A model generated the notes under the pieces. The model searched no databases. It was given only the letters and a program-made list of their open reading frames with translations, and was not told the DNA's origin. Made by a program: the position numbers and the translations under genes. 16,667 nucleotides of DNA, from positions 1 to 16,667 of the forward strand of contig DAOTKC010000035.1 of the NCBI GenBank assembly GCA_035449045.1, given 5' to 3'. Within the stretch, counting starts at the first letter, position 1. Every line of letters begins with the position of its first letter. Positions 1 to 7,290 of this stretch are shown here, in pieces. This stretch comes from DAOTKC01 sp035449045 (GTDB lineage: Bacteria > Bacillota > Clostridia > Christensenellales > CAG-917).

Positions 1-2364
1 GGCGGGCAAATGAAGGTTGATGTGCTGGAGGGTGTAGACCGCGCCCAAATCGATTTTCATATAGGCGTCGACGGTCTTGGCCTCGAAATAGGTGTTGTCG
101 TTGCCGTCCACCGCGAATTCGGGCACGTAGACGTCGTTATGCTCCGAGCTTTCGACGGGCGCTCGTGTCGACAGACTGTTGGGATAAAACTCGATTTCGT
201 TTATCGCCAGAACGGCGGGAGCGGCCGCGCCGACGCGCCTGAAAATTCTAAGCTGCAGCTCATAGCACTCGAGAGCGGAGGAAAGCTTAATGTCGAAATA
301 GTTGCCCGTCGCGGGCGAGCTCGTAAAATATTGCGGCGAAAGCGCCGAAGGAAAGCTCGACATGCCGGCGTTGATTCGGGCGCGGACACCGAGGTAGTAT
401 TCGTTGTAGAACGTGGCGTTTTCGGCGAACTTGACGCGAATGACGCCCGGCTTGACCTTTCGGTTGAAGTTGAAGGTAATGGCGGCAAATTCGTCGGCCT
501 CGCCCGTCCACGGCTTTGCAACCCAGCTTGTGGCGCGGTTGCCGTCAATCAGGTTGGCAGCGGGACTTCCCGCCGTTTCAAATGCGCCGCTGCCGTCGTC
601 CCATGGTGCGGTGAGTCCGGCTCCCACGCCGTGCGTCGCCGAAATTTCTACGCCCGCGATGTCAATTTTGGCGCCCATATAGCTTTCGGGCAGGTCGAGT
701 ATGGCAAAGTCGGGAACCTCGAGGCCTTGCTGGATTTTGCCCGGGACGCTCACTTTTTCCACGCTTTCGCTTGTAAGCGCCAGAATATAGGGCAATATTT
801 TTTTGGCGCCCGTCGCCGCGCCCGCGCTCATGACCGAAATATCGGAAGTCTGATTGTTGGTAGCGAGTTTTAAATCCTCTTTGGAAGTTATGTTCTTTCC
901 TTCGATAGTGAGGTGGAGAATATCGACGCCGGAAACCATGGCGCCGCTGTCCTCGCCCTGAATTCTCGACACCACGGTATCGGCAAGGTTTATTACTTTT
1001 ATGTTTCTGAAAGTCACGCCCGTGACCGGCCCGCGCTTGGGCGTTTTGCTCCATTCTGCGCTGTATCCGATGTTTATATCAATAAAATAGTCGTTTAAAC
1101 CGTCGTTTCGGTTATCGCCCAGCATTTGGCCGTCTTCGAGCGTTATGTTTTTATATGTGATGTTTGAAATGGCGGCGTCGTCGGCGTTATGAATGCTAAG
1201 CGCGGCTTTGTGAAAATTATGAATGATATTTATGTTTTTGAAGGTGATTGAGTCCATCGTCGCGCCGTTTGTCTCAAAGCCTATTTCGCAGCTTTGGGCG
1301 AGGTCGGTCCAAACGGTGACGCCGTTGAACACTATATTTGATGTGGTGCCGCGGTCGACGTTTTTTACAACTAGGCTGTCGTCCCAGCTTCGGACAAATC
1401 CGCCCGATACGGTCACGTTTTTGCTGCTTTGAAGCGAAATGCCGTCGCCGTTGGCGCGTGCCGTAATGATTTTGAGATTGTCGATGTTGACGCCGTCGCA
1501 TTTATAGATTGTTACCGCCCAGCCCGCGGGGTCGAGTATTGCGATATCGCGGATAGTAACATTATTGGAACTTCTGATTTCAATCGGCAGCGTATATTCG
1601 GGCGCCGACTGGCGGCGGAATATTGCGCCCGAGATTATGCCGCGGCCGCAGATTGTCAAATTCTCCACCAGCTCGGCGCGGATTTGGCCGTAGACGAAGG
1701 CGCCGCCGGCAAGATATACCGTGGTGTTGGACTTGACGGGAATGGCGCCCGCCATATAGACGCCCGGTCCGATATAAACTGTGTTTTCGGGAATGTTTTC
1801 GGCGTCGACAGGCTCGGTTTCGAGGGGATTGGCGAAAATGTGAAGCGCGTTTTTATAGGCGGGTTCGCCGCCGTCGTCGAGATATTCAAGGGTATAACTA
1901 GCGGGGTAGTCGAGCGTAAAGCTGATTTTATTGCCGACTACCGCGGGCGTCACGCCCATGACAAACGGCCGAACCACGGCCTCCGATACCGCCGCCGCGC
2001 CGTTTACCTCGACCTCGACTTTGACGCGCCCCTCGAAGTCGAAAACCACAACTTGCGCCGTTGTATTCGGAGATGCGTAGCTGAACATTCTGTCATGGTT
2101 AACCCTTGTTTCGTAGACGAAGAGCGGCGTGCCCTCAACCTTGACGCTAACCTTATCGGATGCATCGAGAAGGTTAGGTCCATCATAAGTGACGAGCTTG
2201 GTCGCAGTCACCGTCTTTTCCGGCATAACGTCGGGCTCGTCGTCAATTATATCGGCATCGGGCTTGCCGTTATCGTCTTTGTTGCAGGCGGCAAACGCCG
2301 AAAAAGCCGCCAGCGCAATGAGCGCGGCAAGCAAAATTTTTATGAGGATGCGGCGTTTTTTCAT
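1..2364 (-). CDS. GH28-like parallel beta-helix lipoprotein with discoidin domains, 3' end cut by window edge
   Basis: The gene starts at the ATG at 2364 and stays open for 788 codons to base 1, so the C-terminus is missing. Residues 1-27 are a lipoprotein signal peptide (basic start, hydrophobic core, lipobox ending FAAC with Cys27), placing the enzyme on the outer membrane face. About 55-165 is a beta-rich N-domain. About 190-510 is a right-handed beta-helix with NGDGIS (306-310), WDDS (327-330) and a conserved EIGFET (360-365). These resemble the NTD and DD acidic motifs of family GH28, but the GH28 HG and RIK motifs are not visible. About 569-727 looks like an F5/8 type C (CBM32-like) domain, with a second one beginning near 730. 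A polysaccharide glycosidase or lyase role is inferred. It is a paralogue of the next gene upstream, which lacks the discoidin domains. The ribosome site is weak. The call is firm for fold, moderate for enzyme class and low for substrate. Confidence 0.82.
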   Translation of the reverse strand, partial: MKKRRILIKILLAALIALAAFSAFAACNKDDNGKPDADIIDDEPDVMPEKTVTATKLVTYDGPNLLDASDKVSVKVEGTPLFVYETRVNHDRMFSYASPNTTAQVVVFDFEGRVKVEVEVNGAAAVSEAVVRPFVMGVTPAVVGNKISFTLDYPASYTLEYLDDGGEPAYKNALHIFANPLETEPVDAENIPENTVYIGPGVYMAGAIPVKSNTTVYLAGGAFVYGQIRAELVENLTICGRGIISGAIFRRQSAPEYTLPIEIRSSNNVTIRDIAILDPAGWAVTIYKCDGVNIDNLKIITARANGDGISLQSSKNVTVSGGFVRSWDDSLVVKNVDRGTTSNIVFNGVTVWTDLAQSCEIGFETNGATMDSITFKNINIIHNFHKAALSIHNADDAAISNITYKNITLEDGQMLGDNRNDGLNDYFIDINIGYSAEWSKTPKRGPVTGVTFRNIKVINLADTVVSRIQGEDSGAMVSGVDILHLTIEGKNITSKEDLKLATNNQTSDISVMSAGAATGAKKILPYILALTSESVEKVSVPGKIQQGLEVPDFAILDLPESYMGAKIDIAGVEISATHGVGAGLTAPWDDGSGAFETAGSPAANLIDGNRATSWVAKPWTGEADEFAAITFNFNRKVKPGVIRVKFAENATFYNEYYLGVRARINAGMSSFPSALSPQYFTSSPATGNYFDIKLSSALECYELQLRIFRRVGAAAPAVLAINEIEFYPNSLSTRAPVESSEHNDVYVPEFAVDGNDNTYFEAKTVDAYMKIDLGAVYTLQHINLHLPA

Positions 2365-2526
2365 AGCTTTTCTCGGCCTTATGTAGCTTTAATAAACGCC
2401 TTTGGCCTAATTCTCGCGAGGCTACACATCAATGTTTAATTCGCTTTAAGCCCATCTCAAGGTCACGGCCTCGGCTGCAATTTCGGGGCTGCAGACGATG
2501 TGTCCTGCGCTTCGGCAATCACCGTC
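2365..2526. other. Spacer between the two beta-helix lipoprotein genes
   Basis: This 162-base gap is richer in G+C than the other spacers. On the minus strand, the 26 codons after the stop of the upstream lipoprotein (2526 down to 2449) are open in the same frame before a second TAA at 2446-2448. The gap also holds an inverted pair, TGTAGC (2382-2387) and GCTACA (2421-2426), and a perfect CTCGCGAG palindrome at 2413-2420. I see no convincing promoter or T-run terminator, so the two lipoprotein genes are probably co-transcribed. Confidence 0.45.
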
Positions 2527-4176
2527 TTAATCCGCGAACACCACTTGGGCGGCCGTGGTGTAGGCCGCGGCGTCGGATTTTGCCACTTTGGGCTTATAAT
2601 TTGCGCCCGAAGCCGTCCCTGACGATACAGTTATCCCCTCGGTATAGTTTCCGTAAGAAAGATAATCATATTCGTCCGAAATCACTTTACCTTTGATTTC
2701 TATATCGGTGAGCGCTATATTTCTGACCCAGTGCTCGCTTTGATAGGCCGGGCGGCTGTCGAAAGTGCCCGCTATTTTAATGGGAATTATCTTGTTTCCC
2801 GCAACAACTTTAATTTTTTTCACGGTGACCGATTCAATGCTACCGAGCGAGGTGACGGCGTGGCTTTCCGACCAGATGGGGCTGAAAATATTGACGATTT
2901 CGATGAGCTGGTTGTTTTGACCGGCGTCGCCCAAGCCCATCGAGGCGTCCTCAACCGTAATGTTTTCAAAGGCTACGTCTTTGATTTCGGCGTTGTTTCC
3001 GTTGTGAACGGAGATAACGGGTTTGTGCAGGGCGTGCAGCACCGTGATATTTTTAAAGCTCACGCCCTCGAGTTTTTCGCCCACCGTTTCATAGCCGATT
3101 TCCATCGACTGGGCGAGGTCTGTCCAAATGATGCAGTCCGAAAACTCGATGTTTTGGGTGGCGCCGTGAACGCTGCGGTCTTGCCAAAGCGGATAGTTTT
3201 TCACGACAAGGCTGTCGTCCCAGCTTCGGACAAAACAGTTTTTGACGGCGATATTTTTGCAGGACTGAAGCGAAATGCCGTCACCGTTGCTCCTTGAGGA
3301 AATAATTTTAATGCCGTCGATGACGGAGTCGGTGTTAAAGTAAAAATTGACGCACCAGCCGGCGGGGTCGAGCGCCGAAAAATCGGAAAGCGTGACGCGC
3401 GAGGAGTGGTTTATGTCTATCGGCACCGTCACCTCGCCCGTCGTCGCGTTTCTTGGGAAAACCGAGCCGTCCAAAATGCCGTGTCCTGCCACTTTGATGT
3501 CGGAAGCGTTCGCCGCTGTTATCTTGGCTCTCACCACGGCGCCCCGTGCCAGATATACCGTCTTTCCCGAAGTCAAAAATATGCGGTTGTGTTCGTCGAT
3601 AAGTTCCGAATTTTGGGCGGTGTGAAGGCCGCTCCCGAAATATACGACGTTTTCCGAGCTTTCGCGGTATTCTTCGTCCTTGAGCTCGGAAACAAACAGA
3701 TGAACGGCCTCAAAGCGGCTACCGTTGGGCTCCAACACATAGTCGCCCGGCGAATAGATGACGGCTCTAAGCGTCCGATTTTCTTTGTCGGCTACGGGCG
3801 TTATGCCTGCGGCCAGCGGTCGGAGTTTGGAACTATAATCAATGTCGTAAGGAAGTTTAACAATAAGCTCGCAACGGCCGCGAAGCTCGAAATATCCCAC
3901 TGCCGAAGCGCGGCGCACCGGTGCAATAGGCGACCACACCTGCGAGCGGTTGGTTTGAACGGAGTATAGAGGCAGCTTTTCGCCCGAAATAGTGATTTCA
4001 ATATCATTAAAGGTTTCCACGCCTTGCGGTATCGGCGTGATTCTGACGGTGCTCGGCAGAAGCTCGGGGGCGGTGTCATTTTTTTTGCCGCCGTCACTCT
4101 CTTTTCCGCAGGCGGAAAGAGTGGTTACCGTAAGCGCGGCGAGCAAAAAGATAAAAAACAATGCCGCCCTTTTCAT
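2527..4176 (-). CDS. GH28-like parallel beta-helix lipoprotein
   Basis: The product is a 549-residue lipoprotein. It has a hydrophobic signal with lipobox LSAC (Cys23) followed by a polar linker, so it should be tethered outside the cell. About 40-165 is a beta-rich N-domain. About 175-500 is a right-handed beta-helix with GHGILDG (231-237), NGDGIS (297-302), WDDS (319-322) and SMEIGYET (357-364). The acidic residues D299, D320 and D321 sit where GH28 polygalacturonases carry their catalytic aspartates. The GH28 GHG and RIK motifs are absent, so either this is a divergent subgroup or the chemistry differs. The ATG directly abuts the TAA of the sugar ABC ATPase upstream (4177-4179), which points to translational coupling in one operon. 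The downstream neighbour is a clear paralogue with extra discoidin domains. The likely role is extracellular attack on a pectin-like or related polysaccharide; the substrate is not shown by the sequence. Confidence 0.85.
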   Translation of the reverse strand: MKRAALFFIFLLAALTVTTLSACGKESDGGKKNDTAPELLPSTVRITPIPQGVETFNDIEITISGEKLPLYSVQTNRSQVWSPIAPVRRASAVGYFELRGRCELIVKLPYDIDYSSKLRPLAAGITPVADKENRTLRAVIYSPGDYVLEPNGSRFEAVHLFVSELKDEEYRESSENVVYFGSGLHTAQNSELIDEHNRIFLTSGKTVYLARGAVVRAKITAANASDIKVAGHGILDGSVFPRNATTGEVTVPIDINHSSRVTLSDFSALDPAGWCVNFYFNTDSVIDGIKIISSRSNGDGISLQSCKNIAVKNCFVRSWDDSLVVKNYPLWQDRSVHGATQNIEFSDCIIWTDLAQSMEIGYETVGEKLEGVSFKNITVLHALHKPVISVHNGNNAEIKDVAFENITVEDASMGLGDAGQNNQLIEIVNIFSPIWSESHAVTSLGSIESVTVKKIKVVAGNKIIPIKIAGTFDSRPAYQSEHWVRNIALTDIEIKGKVISDEYDYLSYGNYTEGITVSSGTASGANYKPKVAKSDAAAYTTAAQVVFAD

Positions 4177-6006
4177 TTAGGCCAGCCTTATTGACAGCTC
4201 TTTGTCGAAGACGGAAATATTTTCAAGGTCGGGGAAAAACAAAAAGCTTTCGGAGCCGGGGTCTTTAATTATAATTCGGCGCCCGTCTACGGTTGCGGCC
4301 GCATATTTTTTTACGCAGAAATCTAAGCTTTCTTCGGTCTTGGCGGCTATTCCTTCGCCGAAAACCACGTCTTCGGTGGAAAACCTCAGCTCAACCTTGC
4401 GGCCGAACGGCTTTTTTTCGGCGGAAGCAAGCTTTTTTGCGATAATGTCGGGCAGGCGGCGCGTCACGCCCGCAACGCTTATGTCGACGGCAAGGCCGCT
4501 GCCTTTAACCTTTTTTAAAACGGCATCCAGCGCGTTTTGGGCGGGGAGGCTCGCAAAAACCCTCTTTGCGCCCGAATAAAAGTCGACGCGCTCAAGCTCG
4601 ACACCGATTTTAATGTTTTCAAGTTCGGTGGACGCGCCGTCAAACACCGCGAATAGCGTTTCACCGCCCGCCTCAAGCTCAAAAAGCGTTTTTTTGCCTA
4701 TGTTTTCGACTTTGCATATTTTGGCCGCGATACCGCCAAAAAAGTTTATGGCGTCCGAGGGTATGACGGCGGAATATTCGCCGTCGGAAAGTTTTATCGC
4801 GGGTGAAAGCGGGATAGCTTCGCCCAAAATCGATAAGAAACCGTCTTTTATCGTTGCTTTGACGGTGTTTTCGGCGGGTAGGCGCGGCATGATTGTTGTT
4901 TCTTTTTCGGCGTCAAAAAAGCATAGATTATCGAGATTGAAAGCTACCTTCAAAATATCGCCCGCTTTAACTTTAACGCCTGCCTGCGCCCTAACCGTCA
5001 TTTTGGAAGGCGAGGCGTCATAACCTCTCTCGGCGTCTGTATTGAAATCGCAGTAGACAAGCGTTTCGCTTCCCAGCTCCTCGACCTGCTCGACGACGCA
5101 GGTCATCGCGCCGTCTTCCCCGCCGATTATAATGTTTTCGGGGCGGACGCCCAAAATCACGCCGCGGCCGTCGATGTATTCTTTTTTCAGCTTTTTCAGC
5201 TTGGACTTGGGAATATCGATTTTTCGTTCGCAAAATTCAAAGGAAACAAAATTGCCTTCATCAAAAAATCTGCCGCTCCAAAAATTCATGGGCGGCGTGC
5301 CGATAAATCCCGCCACAAACTTGTTTTCGGGGAAGTTATAGAGGTTGGACGGCGTGTCGGTCTGCAAAATGTAGCCGTCCTTCATGACGACAATTCTATC
5401 CCCCATCGTCATCGCCTCCACCTGGTCGTGTGTGACATAAATGAAAGTGGTGCCGATGCGTCGGTGAAGCTTGGTTATCTCGGTGCGCATCTGCGTCCTA
5501 AGCTTGGCGTCGAGGTTGGAGAGCGGTTCGTCCAGTAAAAACACCTTGGGCTCGCGGACTATGGCGCGCCCCAGCGCGACGCGCTGTCGTTGGCCGCCGC
5601 TCATTGCCGACGGCTTTTTGTCGAGATAATCGGAAAGTCCCAAAATCTCGGCCGCGGCCTCGACGCGATTTTTTATCTCACCGCGCTTTATGTGGCGCAG
5701 CTTGAGCGCAAAGGCCATATTTTCAAAGACGGTCATATGGGGATAGAGCGCGTAGTTTTGAAAAACCATGGCAATGTCGCGCGCCTTGGACTCGAGGTCG
5801 TTGACTCTCGCCCCGCCGATAAAAAGCTCGCCCGCCGTAATTTCCTCAAGGCCGGCAATCATTCTTAGAACAGTCGATTTGCCGCAACCGGACGGCCCGA
5901 CGAAGACGATAAATTCCTTGTCGAAAATCTCGATGGAAAAATCGTTCACCGCCTTGGTGCCGTTGGGATATACTTTATAAGCATGCTTTAAAACTACATC
6001 GGCCAT
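4177..6006 (-). CDS. ugpC: Sugar ABC transporter ATPase, MsmK/UgpC type, with repeated C-terminal regulatory domain
   Basis: The ATP-hydrolysing subunit of a carbohydrate-uptake (CUT1-type) importer, acting as a dimer on the inner membrane face. With the ATG at 6006 it has 609 residues; the family usually has about 370. The nucleotide-binding domain shows Walker A GPSGCGKST (37-45), a Q-loop (81-90), the MSGGQRQR signature (135-142), Walker B VFLLDEP (155-161), D-loop SNLD (163-166) and H-loop THD (192-194). The usual MalK-like regulatory region follows (about 236-373, with GVRPENI). The remaining 236 residues look like two more, increasingly diverged, copies of that region. An upstream TTG (6111) would add 35 residues without family support, so I chose the ATG, where the family's normal N-terminus begins. 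It heads the cluster with two lipoprotein glycosidase-like genes. No permease is nearby, so it may energise permeases encoded elsewhere, as MsmK does. The ribosome site is weak and no promoter is obvious. The symbol denotes the family, not a proven glycerol-phosphate role. Confidence 0.9.
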   Translation of the reverse strand: MADVVLKHAYKVYPNGTKAVNDFSIEIFDKEFIVFVGPSGCGKSTVLRMIAGLEEITAGELFIGGARVNDLESKARDIAMVFQNYALYPHMTVFENMAFALKLRHIKRGEIKNRVEAAAEILGLSDYLDKKPSAMSGGQRQRVALGRAIVREPKVFLLDEPLSNLDAKLRTQMRTEITKLHRRIGTTFIYVTHDQVEAMTMGDRIVVMKDGYILQTDTPSNLYNFPENKFVAGFIGTPPMNFWSGRFFDEGNFVSFEFCERKIDIPKSKLKKLKKEYIDGRGVILGVRPENIIIGGEDGAMTCVVEQVEELGSETLVYCDFNTDAERGYDASPSKMTVRAQAGVKVKAGDILKVAFNLDNLCFFDAEKETTIMPRLPAENTVKATIKDGFLSILGEAIPLSPAIKLSDGEYSAVIPSDAINFFGGIAAKICKVENIGKKTLFELEAGGETLFAVFDGASTELENIKIGVELERVDFYSGAKRVFASLPAQNALDAVLKKVKGSGLAVDISVAGVTRRLPDIIAKKLASAEKKPFGRKVELRFSTEDVVFGEGIAAKTEESLDFCVKKYAAATVDGRRIIIKDPGSESFLFFPDLENISVFDKELSIRLA

Positions 6007-6112
6007 ATGTAGTTTTTTAGGGCGCCAAACAAGCTCAATGTTAAGCAGACCGATAAAACAAAAAATATATTTTGGTTTAATCTCACGCGCGGGTTTCGCG
6101 GGACTCGCCAAA

Positions 6113-6129
6113 CCTAAGGTTAACTTAGG
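6113..6129. repeat. 17-bp inverted repeat upstream of the sugar ATPase gene
   Basis: The sequence CCTAAG-GTTAA-CTTAGG has perfect 6-base arms around a 5-base centre. It lies 107 bases upstream of the ATPase ATG and about 84 bases upstream of the -35 box of the divergent ATP-grasp gene. No long T-run follows on either strand, so an operator for a regulator of the sugar cluster is more likely than a terminator. This is inference from symmetry and position only. Confidence 0.4.
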
Positions 6130-6212
6130 GATTTTCTCTATTTTTTAACTTGTGATTTTTATCGCGAATTATTAATAAATCCAAAACAAAAAAGCCGCGG
6201 CGGCGCGCTCTA

Positions 6213-6241
6213 TTGACCGCGGGCGAAGATAATGCTAAAAT
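6213..6241 (+). promoter_or_regulatory. Sigma-A-like promoter of the ATP-grasp gene
   Basis: TTGACC (6213-6218) and TAAAAT (6236-6241) are separated by exactly 17 bases. Transcription would start near 6248, giving a leader of about 20 bases that includes a GGGG stretch (6260-6263) as a weak ribosome site before the ATG at 6270. Confidence 0.7.
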
Positions 6242-6269
6242 AGAAAAATCCATAAAAGCGGGGTAAAAA

Positions 6270-7157
6270 ATGAAAGGCTTGATTTTAATTAACGCCTATT
6301 CCAAACTCGAGCACAGCCTGCACCAATCCGAGCGGCTTAAAGATGAGTTTTTCAAGTTGGGTGTTGACGCCGACATCGTGAGGAACGACGGCTTTTTTTG
6401 CGTGATAAACGAAGACGGCGAAATAAGCTCCAAAATTTCGGGCTACGACTTTTGTGTCTATCTCGACAAGGACAAATACGTCTCAGAAATGCTGGAAAAA
6501 ATCGGGCTCAGGCTCTATAACCGCCACGCCGCCATCCGCGCTTGCGATGACAAAATGAAGACGCACATTCTGCTTTCGGGGAACAATGTCAAAATGCCGC
6601 TGACGGCGCCCGGCCTTTTATGCTATGACGACGACGCCGAGATAAAGCCCCAAACCGTCGAAACGCTGGAGAAGCTTTTCGGCTATCCCATAATTGTCAA
6701 GGGCAGCTACGGCTCGATGGGGCAGTCGGTGTTCAAGGCCGATTGCCGCGCCGGACTTCTCGAACTTATGGAAAGGCTGAAAAGAAAAGCGCACCTCTTT
6801 CAAAAGTGCGTGACTTCGAGCATCGGTAAAGATATGAGAATAATAGTTATCGGCGGCCGCGCCCGCGCCGCCATGCTGCGAGAGTCCAAGAGCGATTTTC
6901 GCTCCAACATCGAGCTGGGAGCTTCGGGAATTGCCGTCGAGCCTGCCCCCGACTTTGAAAGAGCCGCCGAGGCCGCGGCGCGCGTTCTGGGGCTTGATTT
7001 CTGCGGCGTCGACGTTTTGTTCGGCGAAAACGGCGAACCTATCGTCTGCGAGGTCAACTCCAACGCCTTTTTCGGCGGTATCGAGGCGGCGACCGGAAAG
7101 AACATCGCGCGGGAATACGCCGAATATATACTCTCCGACCTCAAAGAGAAAAGATAA
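6270..7157 (+). CDS. RimK-like ATP-grasp ligase
   Basis: A 295-residue cytosolic ATP-grasp enzyme of the RimK (glutamate ligase-like) group. These enzymes activate a carboxylate as acyl-phosphate and join it to an amine. The N-terminal third (1-95) resembles the RimK pre-ATP-grasp domain. RHAAIRACDDKMKT (85-98) matches the segment leading into the ATP-grasp fold. IIVKGSYGSMGQSVFK (141-156) is the nucleotide-binding lysine and glycine loop. FRSNIELGASG (210-220) aligns with the RimK substrate-loop region. CGVDVLF (245-251) and IVCEVNSN (258-265) carry the metal ligands D248, E261 and N263. Length is normal for the group. It stands alone on the plus strand between two minus-strand genes with its own promoter, so context does not reveal the substrate. 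Related proteins modify ribosomal protein S6, lysine-biosynthesis carrier proteins or peptides; any of these is possible. Confidence 0.85.
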   Translation: MKGLILINAYSKLEHSLHQSERLKDEFFKLGVDADIVRNDGFFCVINEDGEISSKISGYDFCVYLDKDKYVSEMLEKIGLRLYNRHAAIRACDDKMKTHILLSGNNVKMPLTAPGLLCYDDDAEIKPQTVETLEKLFGYPIIVKGSYGSMGQSVFKADCRAGLLELMERLKRKAHLFQKCVTSSIGKDMRIIVIGGRARAAMLRESKSDFRSNIELGASGIAVEPAPDFERAAEAAARVLGLDFCGVDVLFGENGEPIVCEVNSNAFFGGIEAATGKNIAREYAEYILSDLKEKR

Positions 7158-7290
7158 CGTAAGAAAGCAGAAAAAAAGAAATAATGATAACTAAAAAACT
7201 TAATTTTGATTTTATCTAAGTTCGAGCTAAGTCTTAAAAACTATTCTCTAGTTAAATCCAACTAAATTTGAACTGAGAATACGAATATAT
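7158..7290. other. Convergent spacer with imperfect inverted repeat
   Basis: This AT-rich gap separates the converging 3' ends of the ATP-grasp gene and uvrC. It contains an imperfect inverted repeat, ATTCTCTAGTT (7243-7253) against AACTGAGAAT (7271-7280), with one bulged base. A direct repeat CTAAGT occurs on either side of TCGAG near 7216-7232. No canonical GC-stem plus T-run terminator is visible, although the inverted repeat could serve as a weak transcript end. Confidence 0.4.

Noticed and set aside
10..873. A 287-codon plus-strand open frame opposite the discoidin-bearing lipoprotein gene
   Set aside because: The minus-strand frame encodes a signal peptide, beta-helix motifs and discoidin domains, whereas this frame gives an Arg/Gly-rich protein with no recognisable motif. 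It is a shadow caused by GC-rich third positions.
1429..2439. A 336-codon plus-strand open frame opposite the same lipoprotein
   Set aside because: It has no motif, no ribosome site and an improbable composition, and it lies fully antisense to a well-supported gene.
6007..6111. A 35-residue N-terminal extension of the sugar ATPase from a TTG start
   Set aside because: The extension has no family match, while the ATG at 6006 gives the exact N-terminus typical of MsmK/UgpC proteins.
6187..6207. GC-rich GCCG-CCG-CGGC hairpin followed by T on the minus strand, just left of the ATP-grasp promoter
   Set aside because: The stem is only 4 bp and no minus-strand gene ends here, so it is more likely chance composition than a terminator.
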